A stretch of 64,000 nt of DNA from the NCBI GenBank assembly GCA_949592205.1, contig CATIUR010000002.1, positions 132,444,090 through 132,508,089 on the forward strand, written 5' to 3'. Every line of letters begins with the position of its first letter. The stretch's first letter is position 1. This document shows positions 43,487 to 56,629 of this stretch, piece after piece. The translations under genes were made by a program, and so were the position numbers. A model generated the notes under the pieces. The model worked only from the letters and a program-made list of their open reading frames with translations, did no database searches and was not told the origin of the DNA. The DNA is from Helichrysum umbraculigerum. Taxonomy: Eukaryota; Streptophyta; Magnoliopsida; Asterales; Asteraceae.

Positions 43487-46400
43487 CTAGTTCCACTCTC
43501 TACAGTTGCCACATTTCCAGCCAGTTTCGGGCTCCCAAGAGGAGTCCTCATGCCATGGTGAACAATGCTGGTGAATCCACATTTCACATGTCTGACAAAA
43601 TAAGTCTGGGCATGGGTCGGATTGGGAACAGAACTTACAAGGCACCATTTCGATTCCAGATTCTACAGAAAACATAGGCTCTTGTTGATCGAAAGTTATG
43701 CCCATTTGGTACTGCTCATGGTTTATATCGTCTATTGATGGTGCAGACGGGTTAACCATATTCTCATTCAGGTCTCCAGTTGGGCCCAGGTCTCCTCTGT
43801 CTGGCTGGACACCATCATCGGATGCAAGCAACTCATTGAAAGAAAAATATGTTTGAGGTTCAAATTCCATGTCTTCATAGTTTAGATCCCCAATGTCAAA
43901 CATCATATTATCTTCGAATCCAGTTGTGGAAACATCCCATTGCACAACAGGAGCCACGGATTCCCCTGCAGGGCTCGAGTTGTTTCCCACATAATTTGCA
44001 GGCAGGTCAAAAGCAAGATTGTTTGCTGAAGATCCATCCGTTTCCTTTTCTGATTTTATATGCCTCCTAACTGGCAGCTTCTTAGACACAGGCCCAGGTC
44101 CAGAAACTGGAGCCACACCAGCACTAAGTTCAAAATCCATATCAAGTTTGTGACCATTGATTTGGTCTACCATTGGATAAGAATAAGGATATTCTTCTTG
44201 AACATTTGCGCCCTCCTCTGAGTCAAAAACTGCGGTGGAATCAAGTTCCCAATCTTGCAGTTGATCGTCATTGGTTTCAGAGTCGTAATCAGAATCCGAT
44301 TCCATATACCTCTGCTTATGATACTTTGCCACGGCTGCTTTCTTTGCCTCCAATTTCTTTCGCTCTTCAGGATCTGTATAAGGACATATAGGAATACGTA
44401 TCCTGCGACACCGAGAACATTTGAACCCAAACAATTCCATAATTTTTGACTCTTGTAACTCAACGGAATCAGCATGAAACCAATCTGCAAGTGAATATAA
44501 GCTCAATTGATCAGTATCAACACTATACATATTATTAAACCTGCCAATTTTATCAAACAATAGCAAAAATTGATTTGATTAGAAGACTTACTCATGCACT
44601 TCTCACATCGTATATACATCAAATCAGAGTTATACGGTCTCGAGCAAAGTTGGCACTTCGGTGCTAGCAAATGCCCATTTGGATTGTTTTTCAAAAGTAA
44701 GTTATTTAACCTGAAGTCAACTCCTGTATCATTTGGGTTCCTCTTCTTCCAAATCAAGCCCAGACATAACTTGCTGGCCTTACTCGTACTGCTCTTCATT
44801 CTTGATTTTGTATTAGAACTCTTAATTGTTTGCTTCTTCTCAGATGATTGGCCAATAAGCTCCAATGGACGCTTATTACCATTTTGCTTTCCAATTTTAC
44901 TAATTTTTGAATGACTGGACTTAAGATTCTTCTTAACAGACTGATTTGAATATTCTAACGGCTTTTCATGACCATTTTGCATTCCCCCTTTAATGACTAT
45001 TGTTGGATGACTTTCTGTTCCTTGCAAGAGTAACGGACTAGTGGGAGAATCGCCAACAATCTCATTTTTAGGTGTGGCAGCCCTTTCAATGTAACAACGT
45101 TTGCAAGTGATTATATACTCGAGGCGTCCCGCCATTTGAATAGTTGAACCAACTGCACAATGCTCATGACAGTAACCTGAGATAAGAGACATGGAAACCA
45201 TTTATATCAACCAAAAATATATATAATATAAAAATATGTAGCTCTAATAGTTATTAAAAATCATCCACGCAAGGTTACACCAAATGACAAAAACCATAAA
45301 CTAACCACTTTCCAAAAATACAAAAAAAAAAAGAGGAAACACGTTGGCGGGTCAGCCTAACCAAGCCCATTCTAACCAATTTCCAACCGCCCAACATGAC
45401 TGCTTAACCACCTCTAGTAGTAACAACTCTTTGAAATTTCCACCCAAGATATCAAAAGAGAACTTGAAGAAAAACTATCAAAGTGGTCAAGCAGGTTGTA
45501 ACTAAAGGAATAGTTTAGCTCTGTAACGTACCTTGACATGTACTGCACCTTGCAGCAATCCTAAAGACAAACAGAAACCTTTATGAGTTGCTGGCAATAA
45601 AATAAAGCCAAAAAACGATATGATTGACGCAAACAATATATTACCTAAATCGAACATCATGTTGGCACGAAGTACAAAAGCAGATCCCTGAAGTATCCCT
45701 CTTCTGCGACAGAAAAGAAAATATATTCTTCCCAGAAGCCTTTAACTGCTTCTTGTGCAAGCTTGACAATGTTCTCCCACGCCTATCAGTTGCTGGCATA
45801 ACCGTTCCTGGCACTTTCATCTCATACCCTTTGATCTGATATAGAGGAATATGCATTTCAAGAAACCAGTTTTTCTCCTGTTTTTCTCCCGTTTCCTCTA
45901 TTTCCAACACTTTCTTCAAAACACGAGAAGGGATATGCTTCTGATTCTCGAAAACAACACCATAAGTGATTTTGTTTCCCAAAACTTTCTTATCAACGAT
46001 GCAAGCATTCCTAAAAGCAGAAGCTTCTGCCTCTGGACCTTTTCCATCCTGAAGAGGCTGTTCAGGACAAACAAGATCATTCCATCTCACATGAAGGTCT
46101 AGGAATCTGACCTGTTGCAATTGCAAAAATTGTTGTCAATAGCAAGTAAATGTGCCAATTTCAACCCATTTACTTTTTTTTAACCATGGTTCCGACCTTT
46201 GGCCAGGTAATCCATGGGATCTGAGTCCACCGCCACAGAGGTAAAGCCCTCCTTTTCAGGAGGTTGGCGTGGCCACTTCAGAGTGTTTGCACCCAGTGGG
46301 ATTCGAACCTGAAACCTCCCACTATTTAGTGATGAAGCCCCAAGCTTTTTACCAGTTGGGCCACCCTTGGTGGTTAACCCAATTACTTACAAAAAAGTCA

Positions 46401-49400
46401 AATTGGATTATGTTTCATCCCAAACAGGCCACACAGGTTTTAAAAAACAATCTTAAAACATAACAAGTCAAGCAAGTCAAAAGTTGCCCACAATGTATAT
46501 CCAAAGCATTAAAGCTCCTATGTAGATTTAGTAAAAACATTGAATTATTATTATAACAGCTTTGTAACGACGTTCGGCACACTAATTATTTCATTAGACC
46601 TTCGTATATTTCGCATTGAGATGTTGGGACAACCCAAATCGAACATTGAAAAATCACGTGACCAACCCATTAAGCTACCTCCAACAAGAAGCATCAGAAT
46701 GCTTCAACCTTTTAAAGTAATGTATATGTTTTCAGGTAGCAACTTCTTTAAGGACTTACCTGCAGAGCAAGCTGTGAGGCAGTCTTGCTCATGTCCACCG
46801 CAGCTCGCCAAAGAAACTGTCTGCTTCTTTTAGGAACCTCAAGACCATCAACATATTGCACACCATTGATTTTAACACAACCCCCTATCAAGTCAGATGA
46901 CCAAAAAATAAATAAATAAAGTCTCTTGAGGTATTTCATCATTGACCGACAGTAATAACAATAAAAAGAATGGATTGCAATTTACCTTGTCGAGCAGCAT
47001 GCTTAATTATCATCTTTGGTAGTACCCCTTTCTGAAATATGTGTTTAGAAAGCATGCCACCTCGCCACCAAGCAACGTCAGTTGATATATCACTCATATC
47101 AGCATCAGTGGATTCGGGTATAATTATAGAGGATTTTCTACCACGCCTACCCGGTCCACGTTTTTGAGTTGCCACTACCACACTTTTAGCACTTTGGGTG
47201 GCTTGATTTTCGAATGCCACATCATCTACAAGCCTAAACCAATCTGCTGAAAAAGCAATGTCGCGAATGTTCCTCTCAAGCTACAACAATAAAATCATAC
47301 CAATGAGCATACAATATGAGTATAACAATTTTTAGGTTTTTATCAGGAGTCTATCAACAGGCATGATCACCTTCAGTTTAACTTCTTGAAAATAAACAAT
47401 GATAAGATTTATCTACAATAACTTCATTATATCTAAAATACCTACTTCTCATATGATGCTTCCATTTTTAAACGAGTTACAAGGATCTAGCAAGAAAAGT
47501 GGCAGAAACATGTGTTCACTTCCACACAGAAAGATGACGCAAATATGATGATACAACTGCAACCTTATGGAATGAAGTAATTGACGATAAGTTTTTAATA
47601 AAAAAAATTACTATTTTGTTTTTTATTATAAATTCAACATAAAATAAGAGTGTAGTGCTAAAAAACTCACTTCAAGCAAGGACGCCTTTATTTCACCCAA
47701 AGTTGCAGCTTCCTCAACTTGTTTAAGCCAATGATTTCTATAATGTCTACTTAAGAAAGGCCCAACTGTCAGACCACATAAACTCTCTTCCATGAACATA
47801 ACATAAGTAGCAATAGATGCAAGACTGCCCTCCACATTTTTTGACTGGCTCAGAGAGCCAAGTATCTTCGCAGCCCCTTTAATGGCATTGGCGGCAGCTG
47901 CATTCAGTAAGCACCCTTTTTTGCTACTATTTGTGGCTTTGCAAGAAAGACACCAACCACATCTTTCCCTTGAGACTTCAACAAGTTTCTTTTCATAATT
48001 TGGCCAGTAAAAACGTTTAGCAGCAAGCGAAAACGCTTTTGCTTGAAGTGAATAATTAGCAGACATAAGTTTCTTATGGCTGCTTGAAGGTTGAGCTTGA
48101 GAACCCAACTTTTCTTCAGATGATAGAATAGCTAAACTAGCCCCGGCTGACGCAGCAAAGTCACCATGGATGTACACATTAATGTATGCCTGTGGTTTAA
48201 AGGATGAACCTACATACAACTTTGAACCCATGTATATATTTGACAAATCACATGTGCTGTTCATAGTGCTTTTATTATTGAAATTGCCATTTTCAGGTAT
48301 ACATGTGGTAGAATCATTCAGAGAGGGTTGACCAAACCCTAACTCTTTACTCCATGCAGCAGCTGCGTCTTTTGAGTCATGTTCAGCAGTACCATTAGCA
48401 TTTACAGCACCGGTTACATTAGCATTTACAGCACCGGTTACATTAGCATTTACAGCACCGGTTACAATGGGTGCATCACCACTTTCCTTAGCCAACAAAG
48501 TAGAGGAAGTTAAATACTCATCATCCTTGCCTGGGAAACTTTTGTCTATTCCAACCGAGTCATTTAGAAATAAAATTTGTTCCGGAATTTCCCAATATTG
48601 CAAGATACCCTTGCATATCCCCAAGTATAAAGTCCTGTGCTCAGCTGAACAAGTAAGTGCATACAAGACTTTTTTAATATCAACCGGAGAATAGTATCGA
48701 ACATTTACTTCTGAACTCCTCGAACTTCTAATCCTGCATTCATTAATTTCAAACCATCATCAAAAGGGAACTCCACAGAATGAAAACATAAAAATGAAAA
48801 AATTCAGTTTTGACCTAACTTTCTAATAATAAGTTGCCATATATACACAATAATTCATGGTAAAATTGGAAACATACACGAGTAGATGATCCCAAGAACC
48901 CAAAAACACTTGCTCATAAGGATCAATGCCGAAAAATTCAGCTCCTCTCAAAGACGTTGTCTTAGTAATCTTTGGCCCACTTCTGTCAATAACACACTCT
49001 GGACAATACCACTCCCCTTCAGGAATAAACATTTTCATTACTCCTATACATCTGGAATGATATGATGACGGGCATCCATCACAGCAAATTAAAGTCCCAT
49101 CCATGCCACATAACCGACATTCATCACCGTTACCATCCTCATCAATATCGGCACCACTATACGATTCCGTAGCTTTGGAAGCAGATGCATTAGGCGTAGA
49201 AGACATTGCTCTCATATGATTTTCAGAAAGATCTTTTACAGCTTCTTGATCCTTGAACACGGGATTCTTAGGAGGACGACCTCTTCCCCTAGGGATGCTT
49301 CCAGATATATCTTTTACAGCTTCTTGATCACTTGACAAAGATGTCTTAGATGGACGACCTCTTCTAGGGATACTTTCTTCAGTGAAGACAGGGACTGCAT

Positions 49401-50987
49401 CAGGATCTGGACCCACTTCAGATGCTTCACGCATGTCAATTTCGGCCCTTAGTTCTTCAGAATTTGATGCATCATCGCACAAAATCTGCAAAACTGTTAG
49501 CTTTCTACCTGCAGATAAGGTATAGAAGTCTTTTTCCAAGACGTTAAGATAAAATTCTTTCCAGTCAGGCCCTTCTGCATATCTCATAGTCGTTAGATAT
49601 TGGACTACGAACACTGGCCAAGTTAATGAATCAAGCAAGGTCCAATCCATGCTTCTGAGCAAAAGAAAAACTTTCGTCAGTATCAGTAAAAATCAGAGTG
49701 AAAATCTATGTGTATCATTAATGTGACCTTTCGTTTGGAAACGAATACTTTGAAAATCCTTTACGCCAAAGAGTTTGATTTTGAATGCTAGAGCATTCGT
49801 GACGATATTGGTACTATTCTCATCCCTCATACCCAAGTGAAAGAACTTGACTTTTATGTTCTGTACTTTTCCTTATTTGTGTTACCTAACAACTGTTCTA
49901 AGTATAACCATAGAAAGGCATTCAAATGAATTAACCAAAAAAGAAATGTTCCTTATTGTGATTCTCTGATTCAACTTTCTGAATATTTATTTACTGTTTT
50001 GCGTATTACTAACCACATTGTACACGACACACTACATACAGAAACAAACGATGATCTAAATAAATACCTCAGACATCTTGATGCAAGCTCTGAACCTTCA
50101 GAGGATAAAATTTCCACATGACTCTTCAAAGCACGCATAAGAGCAATATGAATAGCATCCAACAGTGTGTTATGGACAGTAGTATTAAGAGCACCAACAA
50201 AATCATCAAGCCCAAAAGGACTTAGAAACAAACATACACTAAATGAGCGCAGGAAGCTATATACAGAAAGAAGGTACGACACATGCTCCTCAGGGATCCC
50301 AAAATTTCCCGAAGAACGCGGCATCTCTGGTTCTGGTGGGAGCAAAGGACTTTCAACCTCAACCACATTTGGCTCATAATCACTTAAGTCACTTGATGAT
50401 TCACTATCAACCTCAGTTTGAGCTCCACTAACTTCAAATGCACCACCACGAACAGAACTTTCAACTTTATCGACATTGGCTAATTCAACACCATTATCTA
50501 CCACACCATCACTTCTCACGGTTTCAACTTTATCAGCATTAACTAAACCAACACCATTACCAACCTCACCACTATCGTTTTCGACTTTTTCAACCTTATT
50601 AGGAGGAACATCCGAGTGAACTACCTCTGCCTCGTCTTTAACATTCTTCTTCCTTATGTACTCATCTAAAGCCTTCTTTCTCCTGTGAAAAGCACCATCC
50701 ATTTCACTCTCCTCAACCATAAAACTTTTCAGTTCACGACTCTCCAAATCCTCACAATCCCCATCTTCATATTCAATCCTATACAATCCAGAGTCATACG
50801 AAACAATCTTCCCAAGAAACTCACCACTTCCATCAAACTCCTTCTTCACATACTTCCCAATAAACGCCTTAGACCTCGGAGGAACCCTTCCCATTTTTGT
50901 CGCAGTTTTCTTTACCGTTTTATCCACATCTTCCCCATCCTTCCTCTTCCTTTTCCTTCCCCTACGTTTAACCACCTCAGGCTCCAT
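43487..50987 (-). CDS. PTM: PTM-like PHD/DDT-domain transcription regulator, about 1752 aa
   Basis: Nine exons in transcription order: 50987-50068, 49654-48878, 48733-47671, 47280-46986, 46884-46760, 46111-45645, 45560-45532, 45176-44592 and 44484-43487 (TAG). All introns are GT-AG and the total, 5259 nt, is a multiple of three. The order is basic MEPEVVKRRGRKRKRKD, a Tudor/Agenet-like segment near 43-90 (GKIVSYDSGLYRIEYEDGDC), a DDT domain near 230-305, AT-hook-like RRGRPSK and RGRGRPPK near 400-440, then a C4HC3 PHD finger from 486 (CRLCGMDGTLICCDGC). A cysteine-rich CSTCQGYCHEHC region and a second PHD-like finger (CKFCSQSDPCPDLFCQTC) are at the C-terminus. Arabidopsis PTM has this order and similar length and was described as a chloroplast-envelope-linked nuclear regulator. 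I see no obvious transmembrane run here, so that role is not shown. An in-frame ATG at 51020 would add 11 residues. Exon 3 carries a 24-bp repeat. Confidence 0.9.
46176..46375 (-). mobile_element. tRNA-derived SINE in a PTM-like gene intron
   Basis: Read on the - strand, the element begins near AACCACCAAGGGTGGCCCAACTGG (box A region) and has box B GGTTCGAATCCC at 46309-46298. It ends in a short A run (T run at 46175-46181 on +). Flanks AACCCATTTACTT (46163-46175) and AACCCAATTACTT (46376-46388) form a 13-bp target duplication with one mismatch. It lies in the intron between exons 5 and 6, in the same orientation as the gene. Confidence 0.85.
48395..48466 (-). repeat. Three 24-bp tandem repeats in PTM-like exon 3
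   Basis: The repeats encode VTGAVNAN three times in frame, followed by GTAEHDSKD. The DNA copies are nearly identical, so the expansion is recent. The length keeps the frame. Confidence 0.9.
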
Positions 50988-51856
50988 CCCTCCCCGATTT
51001 AGATCCGAAACACGCTTCAACTCAATTCTAAGGCTAATTCATCAAACCTCAATTCGATCAACCCTAATTCAAACAACAATGACGCAACTTTTAGGTTTTC
51101 CGCAGATCTCATCAACAATAACAATTAAATCAGCAAATATAACCACAAAAACGCATCAAATCGACGTAATTTATACAAATTCATGCTCGTATAATCAACT
51201 TATAACTGTCAATTTGGATAAAATCGATTCATAAATAAACCCATACCTCGTGAAAAATAAAAAAAATAAAAAAGTTAGCCGCCACTGAATCTCGCCTAGG
51301 GTTTCACCTGCTTCAATGATAAATACGTATATATGTATGTATAGATACGTATGTGCTTTTGCGTGTGATGATATGATATGGAGATTTAGCCCTAGAAAAT
51401 AAACCTGTGAAAACGAGACGAATATTTGGGTTTTCAGTACACTCTTCTCTATATATTGATGATGATGGTTTTTTAGATTTGAGTTGGGCCGAGTTAATAA
51501 ACTCGTGACTCATCCAACTCAGGATTTTTTTAAAAATTTAATTATTTAATATTTAAATTTTGTTTCCCTCTTTTTTGGATATTATGAATGTTCCTAATTT
51601 GATGAAAAACATTTCATGCTTAGGAGGTGCTAATATGTTACTCTTGAATTTGAAATTAACATATATATATAATTATAAATTTGTCAAAATATAATATTGT
51701 ATTTTCATGTTCTTTGATTATCTTTCGTTTTGTTTTTCATTTACGTTTTGTAACAACGAAGTATTAAAAAAAATAGTTTAAATAAGAACAAGAATATGAA
51801 AATTGTTTTTTTCCTTTGTAAGAAGATGAACGTTGTATTTTCTACTTTTCTATTTA
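50988..51856. other. 5' region of the PTM-like gene and spacer
   Basis: The region upstream of the - strand start is AT-rich. TTCACGAGGTATGGG on the - strand near 51242-51256 could be a splice donor of a 5' UTR intron. I could not assign a TATA box. Confidence 0.3.
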
Positions 51857-52179
51857 GAGCACACGGAGTGGTGACGGCCTAAACACAGTGTTCTGAGTGA
51901 GAATTTTGTGATGAGGATTTTGTAGAGTGGTAACAATGTTCTGGACAGTGTTCTGGAGTTTTTTGTGGAGTTTTTTTTTTTTAATTGACCGATTAATACT
52001 GAAAAAAAAAAAGTATTAAAATATTGAGGACATCGCTTGGATCAGCGTCTGGCAGAAGATTTTGACGCAAAAACGCTGACGAGAACGGCATCGAGAACGT
52101 CGTAACGGAATGGATGAACGCCGTTTTACGGCGTTCTCGACGAAGAATTTTGATGAAAACGTTGCCACTCCGTGTGCTC
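51857..52179. mobile_element. Tourist-like (PIF/Harbinger) MITE, 323 bp
   Basis: The perfect terminal inverted repeats GAGCACACGGAGTGG and CCACTCCGTGTGCTC are flanked by TTA at 51854-51856 and 52180-52182, the 3-bp target preference of PIF/Harbinger elements. The interior has repeated GAACGCCGT-like GC-rich pieces and A and T runs, and no transposase. Confidence 0.88.
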
Positions 52180-52401
52180 TTACTCATTTAATTTAAATAT
52201 GTGTCATGATTATGTTTGTAGAACGATAATTAAATAAAATAAAAGTTTTATAAAGAAACTCACATGTATTATAAGAACCTTATATTATATATAGATATTG
52301 ATAATAACTAGTCAACATATGTTATCATACACCTCATTTTACTAGATTTAATTTAGTATTCACCAAATATCATTTCACCTAAAATAAAATATAAATTTTT
52401 A

Positions 52402-52605
52402 GGATTTTGCTAACGGAAGCCCTTAGGCTTTCGTTAAGACTTTCAGACATGCATTAAAACAATAAAACTTGTACTATAACCATAACCAACTCTTTGTCTA
52501 CCATTGACTTTATTTTGACCTCCTAGATTTTGGTGAATGTACAAATCTTTTATGCATGTATGAGAGTCTAAGCGAAAGCCCTTAGGACTTCCATTAGCAA
52601 AACCC
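52402..52605. mobile_element. MITE-like inverted-repeat element (about 204 bp)
   Basis: The left end GGATTTTGCTAACGGAAGCC pairs with the right end, which reversed reads GGGTTTTGCTAATGGAAGTC. The pairing continues through CCTTAGGCTTTCGTTAGACT-like arms of about 45 bp. A target duplication could not be fixed, so the superfamily is open. Confidence 0.75.
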
Positions 52606-52891
52606 AACTTTTTTATAGCAAATTTAAAAGCAGGGGTAAACGTTTTTTGGAACTGATTTGATTATATGAATGATGTGAAATCTAGGGTGCGCTTGGATAA
52701 AGTGGTAAATGGGGATGGGAAGAAGAAAGAGAATACCAGTAATAAAATGAGCATTTTCTAATATTGCCTGTTATTGATATCGCTTGATTCATATATACAA
52801 CTAATCAACACAAGTAGGGATGACAACTTTGGCCAGCTTAAGTTGATGGGTCTAAAGTACCAAACATAAACCCGATATTATTGGATAATGG
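52606..52891. other. Short spacer before the second retroelement
   Basis: I see no gene. AATGG at 52887-52891 is the candidate left target-site copy; its partner lies beyond the window. Confidence 0.5.
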
Positions 52892-55800
52892 TGTCACACC
52901 CCCAAAATCGGTAATTGTGTTTATTTAATATTTAGCGGAAGCAAGTTATAATTAGCGGAAGCATCATGTGTAAACAGTTTAACAGCGGGGGTGATGACTT
53001 TACAATTGTGCATTCATTGTATCAGAGCATATGATCATACAGAACATAATATATTAAGGATGCCAATTTAAACAGTTGTTACAAAGGTAGTACGACTATG
53101 TAAGTCATACAGTTGTAATAGAGTTTAAAACATTTAAGTTTTACAATACTTATGTTAAGATAAGATTTCATGAGTATAACTGCAATGTCTGCAGTAATAC
53201 AGAGGAAATCCTCAAAAGCTGTCCCAAAATAAATGGCATCCTAAGTAGTCCAGGGTTGTCCATCCTGAATGCATGCGATCCTTACTTACATGGCTAATTT
53301 CCTGTAAAACATAGAAAGAAAGTCGTCAACAAATATGTTGAGTGAATTCACAGGTTTTGTATAAATGTAAGGTATGTTAAACCATTTATGTTTAGATTAT
53401 TGAATTGTTATTCAATAAATAAATGTTTGCAGGTTTTGCAATTTATAAGATTGTAGGGATAGTTACCCTAAAATATAGTATTATGTGGGTTGTTACCCAA
53501 AATGTATATCTGGTAGTTTACCACCATATAAATATGACCAGTAGGTATACTGGTATAAAACAGTTGTAGGATACGTTCATCCTAAATAATGAGTGGGAAT
53601 ACTTAGACTATAATCCCCTGAAAGGTGAGCTAAACCTCGCAGGTTAAAGTAACGCGACCTAACCCTATAACCAAACCACAACCAAAACTTATGTTTCTTG
53701 CCTGAAGGACAGTTAAGTATACGCTCCATCCACAGGAGGGTCGTCACGGCAATAGTACTATTCGTATACTCAGTGGCTAGAGTCACCTAGCTAATGGTTA
53801 TAGTCTGCATGACATAAGGTCTTTCATGCACACATCTCAAGTCTGGTCCGTACTAGGATACAGTGTCTAATTCCCAAAACAGTTGTGAAAATGTTATTTC
53901 ATATCAAACAGTTGTATAAAGCAATAAAGCATTTATATAATTTGCTGCATGTGTTGGCATGCAGTTTCTATGTTTACACCCCTATGTTTAAAAGCATAAA
54001 ACATTTGCAAAGTAGGGGCTGTGAACTCACAGTAGTTTGCTCGGTGTGAATGCTAGCAGCTGACAGATTTGCCCAAGGTGTGTTAACCTATATACAAAAT
54101 GTATTAACATAAGTATGTTTGATTTGTTTAATCAATTTGTGTTAACGGTTTGTTTGTTTGAAGAAACGGTTGATTTCTTATCAATATAAGTTGTTAACTT
54201 TGTTAGTGACACATCGTTGAAATATTGTTATTATTCCTCAGTCGTACACTTGTAAGTATACAAACCAATATGTAATTGTCTATTTAACGGAAGGTCGTTT
54301 TGTTTCATTTGTACATATACTTTGCTTACAGTTGTACGTATGTTATTCCAAAATCATTGTAAGTACACATATTTGTTTTATAAATGTATACTTAAGTAAT
54401 ATACTTGTTGTATATCATTAGATTATACGTTGGTTAAACGTGAAATTCATTGTATATATATATTTGTGAATATATATTCTTAAGTGTCGTATGTATATAT
54501 GTTTAATAAATACATTGTTTACGTATATCAAAATATATATATAAGTTTTCATTTGTTTAAGAAAACGTATACGTTTGTGTCTATATATATCGTGTGTCCT
54601 CGAATATATATATATATATATATTGTAATACGTTGTTTCGTATTTTAAAAAGTGTCGAGTTTTATTTGTTATAAAACTTGATAATATATTTATTCCGTTT
54701 AATAAATATCATTTGTTTTTAATATCTTTACGTTTGTTTAATAAGTGTTAAATATCTCGAAAGTGTAATCGTATCCAAATCGTATAATTTACAAAGTTCG
54801 TATATATATATATATGTCATATATGTATTCATTCATATATCGTTTGTTCGAACGAAATAAACAAGTCCAATGTCCGTAATCATAGTTTGTCTCGTTTTAT
54901 AATGTCACTAATAAATGGAATCGTTTTGTTTTTAAAATAAAAGTCAAGTGTTTTATAGTTTGTTGGGCTCGGCCCGATTCGTTGGCCCACTAATAATAAT
55001 GTAACTCGTTTGGCCCGTTAACTCGTTTATATAACCCATTTATTTAATCATTGGTTTAACCCATTACTTTGGCCCAAAAGACCACCGGCCCAGCCTGGAG
55101 CCCAGCCCAGTATGTGAATCCGCCGGATTCTATTTGAATCCGCCGGATTCTCGTTAATAGAGAAGGTGTTGCCGGATCTTCGGGTCAAACCGCCGGGTCG
55201 GGTCAAAATTAAGTGAATCCGCCGGATTTAGTTGAATCCGCCGGATTCTTTTGTGTTCACAAAACGTTCATGTGAAGCTTTGGGAATCCGCCGGATTTAG
55301 GTGAATCCGCCGGATTCGAGCGTGTCTTTTACTCGTTCACCGTTTTAGCCGAAGATTTGTGTGCGAGTTTCATAGGGGAATCCGCCGGATTCTACATGAA
55401 TCCGCCGGATTCATGTTACTTCCAGGTCCTGTTCGAACAGGGCAAAGCACATACACATTCTTTTGGTTCCAAATCGTTTTTACCATGTTACCAATAGCTT
55501 ATAATGATGTAATATAACGTTTTTATCATCCTAACATTATATTTTAACAAGTTTTTGTGTGTCGATTTTAGTTTTGAAGTTTTGGTTTTATAAACCATTT
55601 TCAAGAATCAATCATCCATCTTCATGTTTTTGATGATATATACACAGATTGTGATAGATATACATGTTATATAACGAGATTGAAGTGTAGAAATCAAAAG
55701 GAAGATGTTTCCTTACAAAGTGAAAATGATGGAGATGATGAACGATGATGATGAAGATGAGGAAGCCTCTGGCTTGATGTTCCTGATCTTGTTGTGTTCT

Positions 55801-56592
55801 CCAGATGATTGAAAAAGAAGAAGATTGAAGAGGAAGGTGAATTATTGGTGGTTTGTGTGTGTTGAGAGATCATCAGGAAGTAGAAATGAGAGGGAAACAC
55901 ACAGATCAAACGAGTATGGCTATTTACAGATACGGTCGCTCAATTATTTGAGTTTGGTGGCCATTTTTGGTACATCAATTTCGAGTACGGGTATAATTTT
56001 AGCAATATAAAAATAAACATTTTACATTTTTATTTTGTAGGTGTTCTACTGGTTCGTAATTTATGATTAGAATAATGAGGTTATCATTATTTTAAAATGT
56101 TGTACAAATGTGTACATTTTACTGCGCGCAGTTAATTGAGCGCCAAATTTCAGTAAATTTAGGATTTCATATTTTGAAGTAATGTTCTAACTTCTTCCAA
56201 ATGAATGAGAAAATTTGCACTTTTACGATTTGACGTCGTATGCGCGTTTTAGAATTATTTCTGTTCGTTTTATATTACGTTTTATGTTAAACGTATATTT
56301 AGACCTTTATATCTACATGTTATAGATATGTAAATACTCGTAATTAATAATTATATTATTAATTATTTTTGTATCACGAAACTTTTGTTATTTATTTTTG
56401 TCTGGTTCGTTCCGATATATTTGTACGTAACTTTTAAATACTTACGTATTATGTATTACTTTTTGTTTAAAAGTACCGGGCTTGCTAGGCTTATATCATG
56501 ACAAAAAGTTTTGTTAAAACTTAACCAGGAAATTAGCGTAAGAATGCACATGCTTAAATGTTAATTAATACCTAATTTGGAGAGTTGTCACA
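52892..56592 (-). repeat. Left (3') LTR of the second element, 3701 bp
   Basis: The LTR starts TGTCACACCCCC and ends TTGTCACA next to the polypurine tract. This is unusually long for an LTR. It contains GCGGAAGCA twice near its left end, AT-rich microsatellite-like runs near 54440-54640 and 54800-54830, and eight copies of a GAATCC-GCC-GGATTC dyad (55116-55412). No supported gene lies inside it. Confidence 0.9.
55116..55412. repeat. Eight paired copies of the dyad GAATCCGCCGGATTC
   Basis: Copies begin at 55116, 55136, 55215, 55234, 55284, 55303, 55378 and 55398. They form four pairs with start-to-start spacing of 20, 19, 19 and 20 bp. Within each copy 6-bp arms flank a GCC centre. Two copies end GGATTT instead of GGATTC (55215 and 55284). 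Confidence 0.95.
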
Positions 56593-56629
56593 TTCTCCCC
56601 CTGTTAGGGAAATCTCGTCCCGAGATTTA
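56593..56629 (-). promoter_or_regulatory. Second element: polypurine tract and stop-codon hairpin
   Basis: On the - strand AACAGGGGGAGAA abuts the 3' LTR. An 8-bp hairpin at 56610-56628 (AAATCTCG, loop TCC, CGAGATTT) overlaps the stop codon at 56627-56629. Its geometry matches the array family, with one compensated base pair. Confidence 0.85.

Noticed and set aside
44503..45201. A separate membrane protein suggested by a hydrophobic tail
   Set aside because: The hydrophobic stretch is intron read-through after exon 8 of the PTM-like gene; the splice donor at 44591 removes it.
53577..53786. 69-codon frame in the long LTR of the second element
   Set aside because: It has no homology that I recognise, lies in AT-rich LTR sequence and has no supporting start or context.
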